Notes: generated from the sequence alone by a model not told the origin. DNA of 64,000 nt from Leptolyngbyaceae cyanobacterium (GCA_036703985.1 DATNQN010000063.1:47306-111305), one strand, 5' to 3'; positions 37,093 through 44,718 are shown, numbered from the stretch's first letter. A program made the numbers and translations.

Positions 37093-37455
37093 TTAATAAG
37101 CGCAGAAACGAAGGTCGTAAAAATCTTTATCGTTAGCAGGTATAATACGATAATTTCCACTTTCGGGAAGCTCGATCGATTTCATTTCCCCAGGCGACAT
37201 CAAAAAATCTCCTATCTTTTTTCCGCTAGGCGTAATCAAGTCTACTAGAGAGACAAATTCATCCATGTTGTGAATCTGAAAGTTTTGTCCGGCTTGCAAT
37301 CGAATTACATAAGGTTGAAATCCTCTTGGCGTGTAGGTAGCGGTGTACGATCGACAGTGACGATCGCGTGCGAATTCAACCCGAATCTCGGCTCTCACAG
37401 CGCTAGGAATCAGACAAATCGCAGTTGTTACCAGTGCAATTAAGGTTCGTTTCAT
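37093..37455 (-). CDS. Small secreted protein, unknown function
   Basis: A 120-residue protein with a clear signal peptide (MKRTLIALVTTAICLIPSAVRA). The mature part is about 98 residues, beta-rich, with Cys in RHCRSYTATY and at the C-terminus (LRFCAY). These could form one disulfide. It resembles small cupredoxin-like or adhesive domains in pattern (LQAGQNFQIHNMDEFVSLVD, PGEMKSIELPESGNYRI) but has no clear copper-ligand set. It is 32 bases upstream of the kinase gene on the same strand, so the two are probably co-transcribed. Confidence 0.65.
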   Translation of the reverse strand: MKRTLIALVTTAICLIPSAVRAEIRVEFARDRHCRSYTATYTPRGFQPYVIRLQAGQNFQIHNMDEFVSLVDLITPSGKKIGDFLMSPGEMKSIELPESGNYRIIPANDKDFYDLRFCAY

Positions 37456-37769
37456 ATATTCGTTCTATCTCGAAAAAGGATAATAATTGACTACACAATT
37501 TGTTGAGGCTTTTACAGAAACAGCTTTTTTGAATTTATATCATAGTTTGTAGTAAGGACTTTAGTTCTTATCTGGTGGATTTAGGAGGACTGAAGTCCTC
37601 AGTACAAACAGGCTTTAATATTATATCATCAAAAAAAATCTTATCTGCGTTTATCTGCGTACCCTGCGGGAAGGCTATCGCCTATATCAGTTTTCATCTG
37701 CGGTAAAAACTTCACCCCTAATTCCCACAGATAATGTAAAAGCATCACTCTTCTACTACCGATGCAAAC
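37456..37769. repeat. Repeat-filled spacer (two families)
   Basis: Positions 37543-37609 are a degenerate copy of the TAGTTTGTAGT(G/A)AGGACT inverted repeat. Positions 37633-37707 carry TTTATCTGCGT units interrupted by TACCCTGCGGGAAGGCTATC. The same interruption occurs in the repeat at 45967-46037 between gdmH and hypA. No ORF. Confidence 0.7.
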
Positions 37770-38420
37770 TTATTCCCAATAATTTTCCCAGTCATCTTGA
37801 AAAGTTTGTTGTAGTCTATTCATATAAGCATTGGTTTTAATCTTGACCATCCACAATTTATCGTTAGTCTTACCTCCTTTGCAAACAACACCTTCAGACA
37901 CATTATATTTACCTTCTCGAACATCATCAATAAACTTACCAGTCAGTTTGCCCCGGTAAACAACTCGTGCGATGTTCAACTCTCTAAAATCTTCAATAAA
38001 TTGAAAAGGATTAATTATGCCTCGTGCAGTTTCGACATCAAATAAGATTAGCTGTTTTTGGTCGTTTTTTTGGTGCATTCCGGCAAAGGAATTTAGACCC
38101 AAAAATTCTGTAAAAACTGTAATTTCAGGACTGTGATATTTAGGATTATTTTTGAATATATTTTCTAATTGATTAGCGAAATGTTCCTTGAAAAATATAG
38201 GAGCTTCTTCTAATCCGGGATGGGCAGCATTAAATTGAGCAATTCCCATTTCATCTAAGTCAAATCTATCTCGGCGCGTGCCAAAAGCATACCAACCAAG
38301 TTCAGTTTCCCAAACCCAATGGAGGTTAGTACCGTCGTATTTCTCGAAGGCGATACATTGCTCTAAAGGGCAGTTTTTACTATCTGGGATTTTCGGATAT
38401 ACAAGCTTGATGCGTGACAT
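37770..38420 (-). CDS. RNA ligase-like nucleotidyltransferase
   Basis: A 216-residue protein with covalent nucleotidyltransferase motifs in order: motif I FEKYDGTN with probable adenylated Lys27, motif III around VFTEFLGLNSFAG, motif IIIa ILFDVE, motif IV SEGVVCKGG, motif V WMVKIKT. It contains only the catalytic domain, as in small RNA ligase family proteins. It would seal or repair RNA ends using ATP; the substrate is unknown. The frame opens at 38546, but the extra 42 residues are encoded by CAGGAGTCAGG repeat DNA, and ATG 38420 begins the conserved MSRIKLVYPKIP. The neighbours are a TetR remnant and a DUF4385 gene on the same strand. Confidence 0.8.
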   Translation of the reverse strand: MSRIKLVYPKIPDSKNCPLEQCIAFEKYDGTNLHWVWETELGWYAFGTRRDRFDLDEMGIAQFNAAHPGLEEAPIFFKEHFANQLENIFKNNPKYHSPEITVFTEFLGLNSFAGMHQKNDQKQLILFDVETARGIINPFQFIEDFRELNIARVVYRGKLTGKFIDDVREGKYNVSEGVVCKGGKTNDKLWMVKIKTNAYMNRLQQTFQDDWENYWE

Positions 38421-38542
38421 TTTCTGTTTTGGTTTTAGATTACGAAAGAAGAATTCAGGAGTCAGGAGCCAGAATTCAGAATGTTTTTGGGCAACTGATG
38501 GATGAATCGTGGATAAGCATGAGGAGTATTCAGACTGTTTAT

Positions 38543-38884
38543 TCATTCAGAATTACCTTTCAAAAATAAATGAATGGCACGTCTAACATAATTTTCCCAT
38601 GATTCATTTGTGGGTTGAAAAATTAGTCCGTAGAGCATGATTCCACTCATTGCATCGAATACTAATCCTGCATCTAAATCAGGCTGAATTTCATTTCTAG
38701 CTTTGGCGCGTTCTATTACCAGAGTAAACGCTTGTCTTCTAGGTTGTAAATATTTTGTCCAGTAGATGTGGGCGAACTGAGAATTACTTGAAGCGCTGCT
38801 GATAATCATCGCTACGGTTTGTCGTCCCATTTTTTGATTACGAACAACTTTTGAATAAATCTTTGTTGGAAATTCGTCAAGACT
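38543..38884 (-). pseudogene. TetR/AcrR regulator remnant lacking the DNA-binding domain
   Basis: Read in frame, about 113 residues resemble the C-terminal ligand/dimer domain of a TetR-family repressor: DEFPTKIYSKVVR, FAHIYWTKYLQPRRQAFTLV, and ISGIM-like DAMSGIMLYGLIFQP. The N-terminal helix-turn-helix is missing. The frame is closed by TAA at 38885-38887, and the 3' end of the DUF4385 gene occupies the place where it should be. ATG 38830 could still initiate 95 residues, but this would not bind DNA. A deletion or insertion has likely removed the front of the gene. Confidence 0.65.
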
Positions 38885-39377
38885 TTAATTTATTACCTTT
38901 TATTAAAGATTCATTTTGAGTAGGTTGTTCGGATAATTTCCGATGACGATCGCTAAGTTTAATATACTCCGGATCGGTTTTGGCTAATTGCCACTTTTCA
39001 TAGAAAATTTTTGCGGATTCGGCTTTAATGGGGTCTTCTTCTCGCGGCAAAACAGTCTTAGTCCCTTTAGCATATTTGCGTCCCGATTTGTGGTTGGCGT
39101 AGCGACGCGAACGGGTGTATCCCATTTGCAAAAATTTCCGTGCCATATCCATACCTACAAAATCTTCTTGAGTTTTGTAATCAAAAAACAAAGCGTAAAT
39201 TTTTTCGGCTGACTGGCTTGCAATTTCTGGTGTTTTGAATTTCCAATAGGGCAGAATCTCGCTTTTGTATGGTTCGACCAACAAAACACCTTGTTCGCCT
39301 CGTCCAATGCGATATAATTCTGGGTGTTCTCGAAAATCGATCGCATTAAAATCTAGCGAGTAATCAAATTCGATCAT
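38877..39377 (-). CDS. DUF4385 family protein
   Basis: A 166-residue protein matching the DUF4385 pattern as I know it: YRIGRGEQGVLLVEPYKSEI, LPYWKFKTPEIA, DFVGMDMARKFLQMGYTRSR, and RYANHKSGRKY. The family is found in bacteria and phages, with no established function. The basic RRYANHKSGRKY stretch would suit nucleic acid contact, but that is speculation. Its stop overlaps the truncated TetR frame. It may belong with the RNA ligase-like gene as a small accessory cassette. Confidence 0.8.
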   Translation of the reverse strand: MIEFDYSLDFNAIDFREHPELYRIGRGEQGVLLVEPYKSEILPYWKFKTPEIASQSAEKIYALFFDYKTQEDFVGMDMARKFLQMGYTRSRRYANHKSGRKYAKGTKTVLPREEDPIKAESAKIFYEKWQLAKTDPEYIKLSDRHRKLSEQPTQNESLIKGNKLKS

Positions 39378-39574
39378 GAGCAGGAGTCAGAATTCAGGAG
39401 GTAGAATGATAGCCAAAAGGCTTATATTTAGCTTATAAAAATTAGCTAAGCGGTTTAATCTTTCTAGCGAGATATTCAACTTAATTAGTTATTATTTTAG
39501 CATAATGGCTAGTAAATATGGCGCAATGGTGCGTTAGTAACGCACCCTACTAATAGACTGAAAAGGGAAAAGAG

Positions 39575-39844
39575 ATGGTTGCAAATTGGTTTGTTCCTAC
39601 AGAAGGGATTCTTAGTAAAGTCAGTCACCGCAGTATTTTGAGTATCGCCAGTACGGGAAGCATTTTGAGCATTGGCAGTGCTGGCAGTATTCTGAGTATC
39701 GGTAGTGCGGGAAGTATTCTGAGTATTGCGAGTGCTGGCAGTATTTTGAGCGTTTTGAGTGCTGGGAGTATTCTGTCATTCCTCAGCGTTGGCAGTATAC
39801 TTAGTTTCTTAAGGTACGATGCCATACTGAATACGAGAATCTAG
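39575..39844 (+). CDS. Nonapeptide-repeat miniprotein (SILSxxSxG)
   Basis: An 89-residue protein, ATG start with AAAAGAGATGG just upstream. Residues 20-73 are six tandem copies of a nine-residue unit SILSIGSAG, with a degenerate one before (GILSKVSHR) and a partial one after (SILSFL). The DNA unit is 27 bases and codons vary between copies at synonymous sites, which suggests selection on the protein. The regular Ser/Gly/Ile-Leu pattern suggests a small beta-solenoid or membrane-active fibre. I recall similar short SILSxGSAG proteins in actinobacteria but know no function. There is no signal peptide. Confidence 0.6.
   Translation: MVANWFVPTEGILSKVSHRSILSIASTGSILSIGSAGSILSIGSAGSILSIASAGSILSVLSAGSILSFLSVGSILSFLRYDAILNTRI
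39632..39811 (+). repeat. 27-base tandem repeat encoding SILSIGSAG
   Basis: About 6.7 copies of AG(T/C)ATT(T/C)TGAG(C/T)ATTGGCAG, with the remaining bases varying. Differences cluster at third codon positions and at the two variable residues of the unit, so the array is coding rather than neutral satellite DNA. Confidence 0.7.
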
Positions 39845-40175
39845 AGAGTTTTGTTTGCGATCGCACCAGAGTCAGAAACCGGGTTTCCTGCAATAGCTCA
39901 ACTTCAATACCCAGACTTTTCCCGCAGATTTACTATTCATTTATTTTGGGTCTATAGGGAGAATATATACTGCTAACGACAGAGAGGTTGCGAATGTTTT
40001 GCTATTTCTACAGGCATATTTAACAGATAATTGCACATCTAAGTTGCCTGAAATAACATCCTATTATATCGAATAGAAAAAATAATGCTACAGATCTCTC
40101 TCCCCATCCCCCCATCTCCCCACCTCCCCATCATTTATCTGTAGCAAACATTTGAGTATTCGATATTAGATAAGA
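39845..40175. other. Convergent spacer with hairpin and heptad repeats
   Basis: Holds an AGAAACCGGGTTTCCT hairpin copy at about 39876-39891, shortly after the miniprotein stop, and a CCCCATCCCCCCATCTCCCC heptad run at 40103-40132 on the other side. No ORF seen. Confidence 0.55.
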
Positions 40176-40865
40176 TTATTCGAGCCAGAAAAAATTTCTC
40201 AACAGCAGCTGGCGATCGATCGGATAGGCAATTTCCAAAAAATCTAAGTAATCTTTAGCCAGAAGCGTGCTGGGTAGCTCTTTATTGTAATAAAAGAAAT
40301 AATGATCTAATGAAAAATCTTGGCTTGGATAAAAGTTTGGCTCTAGTTCGATAAATTTAGAGAACGCCTGGATAGCTTCTAATTTTTTGCCTTGCACGAT
40401 GTACAGTTCGCCTAAATAAAAATAATTAAATTGGGGATAGGAAGTTAGGTAAAATTTACTTAATTGCTTGTTAGAATCGTAACGAGCGGGTTTTACTTGT
40501 AGGTTATACAAAAACCAAAGTTCAGCCGATCGCTTTAAGAGTTCTTCCGCCTCTACTAATTCATACCAATGCCATGCAAACTGAGCAAGTAAAATAAATT
40601 CTTTTAGCAAAGTTTCTTGGTATTTTTTGCAATAATTTTCAATAGTTTGTTGATATTTTGAATAAAGAATTAACTTGCGTTTCAGATCTTTTGCAGATGT
40701 TTCCAGGGAGTTTTCGCTGTGCGATACATATCGATCGTGAACCACGTAAAATATTTCTAAGACATCGCGAAACTCTGCCAAATTTTCCTCGCTTATCTGA
40801 GGTTGTTTTTGCTGATAGTCAGCAAAAATATTTTCCACAATCGAATCTTGAATTTGTATACTCAC
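40176..40865 (-). CDS. TPR-like protein, unknown function
   Basis: A 229-residue all-helical protein starting at GTG. The central part (about 115-190) has TPR-like helices: YFYLGELYIVQGKKLEAIQA, FSKFIELEP. Many Tyr, Phe and Trp residues (HWYELVEAEELLKRSAELWF) mark the helices. I do not recognise a named family; a scaffold role would be the default for TPR proteins. It is probably transcribed alone. Confidence 0.6.
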   Translation of the reverse strand: MSIQIQDSIVENIFADYQQKQPQISEENLAEFRDVLEIFYVVHDRYVSHSENSLETSAKDLKRKLILYSKYQQTIENYCKKYQETLLKEFILLAQFAWHWYELVEAEELLKRSAELWFLYNLQVKPARYDSNKQLSKFYLTSYPQFNYFYLGELYIVQGKKLEAIQAFSKFIELEPNFYPSQDFSLDHYFFYYNKELPSTLLAKDYLDFLEIAYPIDRQLLLRNFFWLE

Positions 40866-40906
40866 ACAGATAAACTCCCAACATCATTATAGTTATAGTT
40901 TGTAGC

Positions 40907-41353
40907 TTACCTCCTTTGAGCGCAACCTTGCATCACCCGATTACCTAAAATAAGCGTGGCATCGTAAGGGTAGACGATATCTGACATTCCATCGCTACAA
41001 GAATTTACTTTTTTAATCACTAACATACCGCTAGGTTGTCCGTTGAGCCGATATACTCGTACTAGATCGGTAGGGCGACCCATTGCTGTCAAGGGGGCGG
41101 TGTAAGGATATCTTCGGTTCCTAATTTCTGGTGTTGAATAGACTATTCCACTACGATTGACGGTGACGTTCCAAAATGGTTCGTTACCTCTGGCGATGAA
41201 TTCTGGAGTACTGGCAGTAGCTTGAGAAACTAGATTGTTGTGACTGCTTGGTAAGCGAGAGTTGCCAATAGGATGGTTTGCAAGCACTGCACTCATTCCC
41301 AAACCAGCAGATCCAAAACCAAGCATAACTGCAAATAAAGGTAATAATTTCAT
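40907..41353 (-). CDS. COG3650-like exported protein
   Basis: A 148-residue protein with a signal peptide (residues 1-26, LLPLFAVMLGFGSAGLGMSA). The mature domain begins with FIARGNEPFWNVTVN and includes SCSDGMSDIVYPYDATLILG and the terminal GCAQR. This matches the COG3650/YjbF-like exported family, often fused to META/HslJ or MliC domains. One disulfide between the two Cys is likely. It ends 41 bases upstream of the next minus-strand gene. Confidence 0.72.
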   Translation of the reverse strand: MKLLPLFAVMLGFGSAGLGMSAVLANHPIGNSRLPSSHNNLVSQATASTPEFIARGNEPFWNVTVNRSGIVYSTPEIRNRRYPYTAPLTAMGRPTDLVRVYRLNGQPSGMLVIKKVNSCSDGMSDIVYPYDATLILGNRVMQGCAQRR

Positions 41354-41484
41354 ATTAGGATAATTTTCTGTGAGATTTTGTACTAAATGTATCTACAACA
41401 GATGAAATAAAATTTCTGAAAATTATCAGATAATTAGCAATCTTGCGATCGCACAGAATTGCAGTTGGCGAACTTTTTTCTTGC

Positions 41485-41574
41485 TATTGCGATCCTAAAC
41501 TAAACCCCACCCAACCCTCCCCTTGGTAAGGGGAGGGCTAGGGTGGGGTTGATTACTTAAATAGGATCGCTATA
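41485..41574. mobile_element. MITE-like element, copy 2, inverted relative to copy 1
   Basis: Ends TATTGCGATCCT and AGGATCGCTATA (one mismatch to a perfect 12-bp inverted repeat). The reverse complement runs nearly identical to the element at 35469-35572, including GTAATCAACC and CCTAGCCCTCCCCTTACCAA, but lacks about 13 bases near one end. It lies between the COG3650-like and mgtC genes. Confidence 0.75.
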
Positions 41575-41622
41575 TTGCGATCGCACTTTCAAAATCTACC
41601 AGACAAATTAGCCGCTCTTAGT

Positions 41623-42183
41623 TTATTGTTCGTCTGTTACGGAATTAGAACTGGGTTCTTTTCGGTAAACTAAATTTCCTTTTTTTCGACTCTGTTTGCT
41701 GTATCCGCGCAGTCGGTATATCGGAGAACGTTTAAACTTTTTGAAGCCACTGAGAATTAATAAGGTGATCAATGTTCCGATTAAGCTTGTACGCCACAAT
41801 CCACATCCCGCAGCCGTACCTAGTCCTGCTGTCAACCACAATGCAGCAGCAGATGTAAGACCTTTTACTTGTGGCTTCAAGTTGTGCGTAGATTGTTGCA
41901 AGATAATACCTGCGCCGATAAAGCCGACCCCTGTGGCAATTCCTTGAATTGTACGGCTCAGAGCGTTTGTAGCGTTAATATCGATGCCTGCTTGTAGGGG
42001 TAGCATTACGAACATCGCAGCCCCTACACTGACGATCGTATAAGTACGAAGTCCTGCTGGTCTACCGGGTTGCTGCCGATTCAATCCTATTACACCGCCG
42101 ATTAAAAGTGCCATCGCTAAGCGAAACGTAATCGTCAGCCAGTCATCAGGATGGAAGAACAGGAAGCTAGCATCTTTGTTCAT
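41623..42183 (-). CDS. MgtC/SapB family membrane protein
   Basis: A 186-residue protein with four or five helices and the MgtC signature: RLAMALLIGGVIGLNRQQPG, RPAGLRTYTIVSVGAAMFV, GIATGVGFIGAGIILQ and VKGLTSAAALWLTAGLG. It lacks the C-terminal ACT-like domain of Salmonella MgtC, so it is the short SapB-like form. In bacteria MgtC affects growth at low magnesium through ATP synthase or phosphate homeostasis; the role in cyanobacteria is not known to me. Confidence 0.9.
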   Translation of the reverse strand: MNKDASFLFFHPDDWLTITFRLAMALLIGGVIGLNRQQPGRPAGLRTYTIVSVGAAMFVMLPLQAGIDINATNALSRTIQGIATGVGFIGAGIILQQSTHNLKPQVKGLTSAAALWLTAGLGTAAGCGLWRTSLIGTLITLLILSGFKKFKRSPIYRLRGYSKQSRKKGNLVYRKEPSSNSVTDEQ

Positions 42184-42346
42184 AAGCTGACTAAACCCCG
42201 ATAAATCTATCGACTAATGCGATATTAAGCTTAATGCTAGGTTAAGGTCAAGTTAAGAAGACTGCTGGGTTCTTGTTCAGATCGCTCTACAGCAGTCTAA
42301 CGCGATCGCCCCTACAAAGCTTTCTTAAATTTTCAAGTTCGATCAG

Positions 42347-42952
42347 CTACAATTCGCTAGGAATATTGTCAATTAACTCTTCAAAGTTATTGCTGTTATT
42401 TAAAGCTGCCACAACTCGATAATTTGGTTGAGAGTAAATAGTTAGGTAATCGATTTCTGCAAAATTTGTTCTCACCGGATACGCTAGTAATTCTTTGTCT
42501 AAGCAGAATTTTGCGTCAACGCCATTTTTATTGCCCCTGGCATCAACCCGAACCCAGCGATTTAAACTATTTAAATAAATTGCATTTAAGCCATGCAATA
42601 TGAAACGATCGGGTTGCTCGTCTCTGAAGACCAAGCGTTGATAGCAGAATCCGGTGGGAATTTTCAAATAGCGTAGAATTGCTGCTAAAAGATGAGATTT
42701 AGCGAAACAAATACCTTCTTGGTGTTGTAAAACTCTTGATGCTTGACAAGTAACATATTTTCCATTGATATCAAAAGAGTGAGGAATTTTATCTCGGACA
42801 AATTCATAAGCTTTTTGAGCTATTTCTACATCATCTTTAGTTTGTGCAGATAGTTGATTGGCTAGGAATTGGATATTTCGATCGTCGAAATCAATTACAT
42901 CCGACAATGCTAGATATTCGTTTAGATCGGAAGTCGCGAAATCTAAATTCAT
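42347..42952 (-). CDS. Transglutaminase-like domain protein
   Basis: A 201-residue protein consisting of one transglutaminase-like fold with an intact catalytic triad: Cys in QEGICFAKSHLLAAILRYL, His in FILHGLNAIYL, and Asp in WVRVDARGNKNG. Bacterial members are usually cysteine proteases or peptidases rather than cross-linkers. No signal peptide, so it is cytoplasmic. Its ATG is 20 bases past the stop of the GNAT gene upstream, so the two are likely one operon. Confidence 0.87.
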   Translation of the reverse strand: MNLDFATSDLNEYLALSDVIDFDDRNIQFLANQLSAQTKDDVEIAQKAYEFVRDKIPHSFDINGKYVTCQASRVLQHQEGICFAKSHLLAAILRYLKIPTGFCYQRLVFRDEQPDRFILHGLNAIYLNSLNRWVRVDARGNKNGVDAKFCLDKELLAYPVRTNFAEIDYLTIYSQPNYRVVAALNNSNNFEELIDNIPSEL

Positions 42953-42972
42953 GGCGTTACTTTTTTAAACGA

Positions 42973-43446
42973 TTACAGCAAATCTAATTTCATTTCATTG
43001 CTAGATGCAAATCCCAAGCTGGTATAAACAGGTTGACCAGAAGGAGAAGCGTGCAAAATGGCTTTTGTACATCCTATAGATCGCAAATAATTTACTGCTT
43101 TGCTGGTTAGTTGTTTGCCAATTCCTCTTCCGCGATAAGCTGATTCGACGTAAACTCCCCAAATATATCCGTAATTACGATATTCTGTGGTTAAAATATG
43201 GGGATAAAGGCCAGTAAAAAGCTGACAACTTACAGAACCAACTACTCTATTTTCTACTTCAGCGACAAAAGCTTGATAGCACAGTTCTCGACGAGCGCGA
43301 TCGATAAATTGAAGTGTAATATTAAGCCAGCCAGCTTCGATAAGATTTGCTGGAACATCATTATCCAGCCACATTTGATAAAAGTGTTGTGCAATGAGAG
43401 CGTCTTCTTCCAGTACAGCCTCTCTGATATAAATATCTGGTTTCAT
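42973..43446 (-). CDS. GNAT family N-acetyltransferase
   Basis: A 157-residue protein with the acetyl-CoA binding motif VYVESAYRGRGIGKQLTSKA (R/Q-x-x-G-x-G/A pattern) and the later CTKAILHASPSGQPVYTSLGF, typical of GNAT. The substrate is unknown. It is the first gene of a probable two-gene unit with the transglutaminase-like gene. Confidence 0.9.
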   Translation of the reverse strand: MKPDIYIREAVLEEDALIAQHFYQMWLDNDVPANLIEAGWLNITLQFIDRARRELCYQAFVAEVENRVVGSVSCQLFTGLYPHILTTEYRNYGYIWGVYVESAYRGRGIGKQLTSKAVNYLRSIGCTKAILHASPSGQPVYTSLGFASSNEMKLDLL

Positions 43447-43528
43447 TCCACTTATTTGATTTGCTTGGCGTAAGTTATTTTAATATAGATAGCTAGTTGC
43501 GATCGCCAGCTTAATTTTGAGGGATTCC

Positions 43529-43561
43529 AGAAACCAGGTTTTTCTAAAAAACCTGGTTTCT
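43529..43561. repeat. Perfect 15-bp hairpin, AGAAACCAGG family
   Basis: AGAAACCAGGTTTTT at 43529-43543 and its exact complement at 43547-43561, with loop CTA. A member of the dispersed AGAAACC(A/G)GGTTTCT hairpin family that also occurs at 39876, 44311 and 47682-47752. It could serve as a terminator, but here it lies upstream of both flanking genes. Confidence 0.75.
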
Positions 43562-43671
43562 AGCAAACGGTAACCGATCGAAATTAATTTGGTAGACTAC
43601 TAGGTGAAGCGATCGCAATTAGCAACCAAATATTCTTGTTACTGTTTATTAAAGTTGGAGATTTACAGATA

Positions 43672-44304
43672 ATGGCAACGATCGTTGTTTACGGCTCTCC
43701 TCTTAGTACTTATGTTCGTACTGTTCGGTTGTTGCTTGAGGAAGCAGGTGTAGAATATTACCTCAAAGAAGTAGATATGCTCAATGGCGAAAACAAGTCA
43801 GCCGAGTACTTAGCGAAAAATCCCTTTGGGAAAGTACCTACCTTAGAAGTAGATGGGGAAGTGCTTTATGAAACATCTGCCATTACTGAATATCTCGATA
43901 CAGTTGTGGCAAATAACAAGTTTAGCCCGTCCGATCCCTTCTCCAAGGCGAGGATGCGTCAGATCGTAGCAATTATTGATAGCTATTTTTATCAACCTGC
44001 TATCAGGACAATTGTAATTCAGCGTTTAGTCGTTCCGAATCAAGGGGGGAAAACAGATGAGGATGCGGTGAAAAATGCGATCGCACCTGCAAAAACAGCC
44101 CTAGATGCGATCGAATCTCTCACGGTTGGTAGCCCATATCTGCTAAGTAGCGAATTGTGCATTGCCGATTTCTACTTGATTCCAATTTTTATCTACCTCT
44201 CAAAAACACCAGAGTTCGAGCCGATTACCGCTCGAACTCCTAAACTCAAGACTTGGTGGGATAAAGTAAATCAGATCGAAAGCGTCAAACGAGTGTGTGC
44301 GTAA
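43672..44304 (+). CDS. Glutathione S-transferase family protein
   Basis: A 210-residue protein. The thioredoxin-like N-terminal domain contains IVVYGSPLSTYVRTVRLLLE, the cis-Pro motif FGKVPTLE and the glutathione gamma-glutamyl site YETSAITEYL. A helical C-terminal domain follows, with LCIADFYLIPIFIYL. The ATG at 43672 follows GTTGGAGATTTACAGATA, with GGAG at the right distance, so the 12 extra residues of the longer frame are rejected. A strong hairpin 7 bases after the stop probably terminates it. Substrate unknown. Confidence 0.92.
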   Translation: MATIVVYGSPLSTYVRTVRLLLEEAGVEYYLKEVDMLNGENKSAEYLAKNPFGKVPTLEVDGEVLYETSAITEYLDTVVANNKFSPSDPFSKARMRQIVAIIDSYFYQPAIRTIVIQRLVVPNQGGKTDEDAVKNAIAPAKTALDAIESLTVGSPYLLSSELCIADFYLIPIFIYLSKTPEFEPITARTPKLKTWWDKVNQIESVKRVCA

Positions 44305-44310
44305 CGAAAT

Positions 44311-44343
44311 AGAAACCCGGTTTCTTGAAGAAACCGGGTTTCT
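44311..44343 (+). terminator. Hairpin after GST gene (AGAAACCCGG family)
   Basis: A 16-bp perfect inverted repeat, AGAAACCCGGTTTCTT and its complement, starts 7 bases past the GST stop. There is no clear T-run, but the position suits a transcript end, and it separates GST from the guanidine operon promoter 43 bases on. Confidence 0.6.
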
Positions 44344-44385
44344 GGAGTCTAGTTCAGTTATGGTCGCGATCGCAAATATAATTCC

Positions 44386-44427
44386 GTAACTTACGATACA
44401 TTTATTTATTAGACTGATTGCTAAATT
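44386..44427 (+). promoter_or_regulatory. NtcA-activated promoter (GTA-N8-TAC, 22 nt, TAN3T)
   Basis: GTA at 44386-44388 and TAC at 44397-44399 are separated by eight bases, a perfect NtcA consensus. Exactly 22 bases later is TAAATT (44422-44427), fitting the -10 box TAN3T of canonical NtcA-dependent cyanobacterial promoters. There is no -35 hexamer need in such promoters. A start near 44434 would place the riboswitch at the very 5' end of the transcript. NtcA activates genes under nitrogen limitation in response to 2-oxoglutarate. Confidence 0.65.
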
Positions 44428-44454
44428 GGGCGGGTGATCTAAAAAAAATAATTC

Positions 44455-44612
44455 AGTAGCTTCTAGGGTTCCGATTTGGACGACGCGATACAGCTATAGA
44501 TTGCGAGGTTGCAAATGCTGGTCCGAGAGAAGCAGCTTGCTTATCCAGAATTTCTATATTTTTTTGAAGGATTAGCTAGCCACACGGCGGGAGAAAAGCC
44601 CGGGAGGAACGA
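44455..44612 (+). promoter_or_regulatory. Guanidine-I (ykkC) riboswitch
   Basis: The three conserved blocks of the ykkC aptamer are present in order: TCTAGGGTTCCG at 44462-44472, CTGGTCCGAGAG at 44518-44529, and ACACGGCGGGAGAAAAGCCC followed by GGGAG at 44582-44606. The spacer between the second and third blocks is long and AT-rich (a variable arm). The aptamer binds guanidinium. It lies just behind the NtcA promoter and 107 bases ahead of the guanidine hydrolase ATG, an arrangement that agrees with its ligand. The short frame overlapping it is not a gene. Confidence 0.9.
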
Positions 44613-44655
44613 AGTTGTTGAAACTGCGCTTGTTCTCCTGGGCTTTCTCTTTAGG
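44591..44655 (+). terminator. Riboswitch expression platform: alternative terminator hairpin
   Basis: GAGAAAAGCCCGGGAGGAAC at 44591-44610 can pair with GTTCTCCTGGGCTTTCTC at 44632-44649 (one bulge, one G-U-type mismatch), followed by a T-rich CTTTCTCTTT. The left strand is the 3' conserved block of the aptamer. Ligand binding would therefore block this hairpin and let transcription continue, the usual ON logic of ykkC riboswitches. An AGGAGGT at 44661 is too far from the ATG to be its ribosome site. Confidence 0.7.
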
Positions 44656-44718
44656 GTTTCAGGAGGTAGGCAAGCAAACCTGCTCATCTTGTAGTATTGA
44701 AAAATTCTGGGTGTTCAA

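Noticed and set aside
38421..38546. N-terminal extension of the RNA ligase-like protein
   Set aside because: Encoded by CAGGAGTCAGGAGCCAGAAT repeat DNA; conserved sequence starts at ATG 38420.
39625..39825. Antisense repeat ORF opposite the nonapeptide miniprotein
   Set aside because: It is the complement of the 27-base repeat; the plus-strand reading has a ribosome site and synonymous variation, the minus does not.
44509..44694. A 61-codon ORF upstream of gdmH
   Set aside because: It lies across the guanidine riboswitch and its terminator arm; the conserved bases are explained by the RNA, and the peptide resembles nothing.
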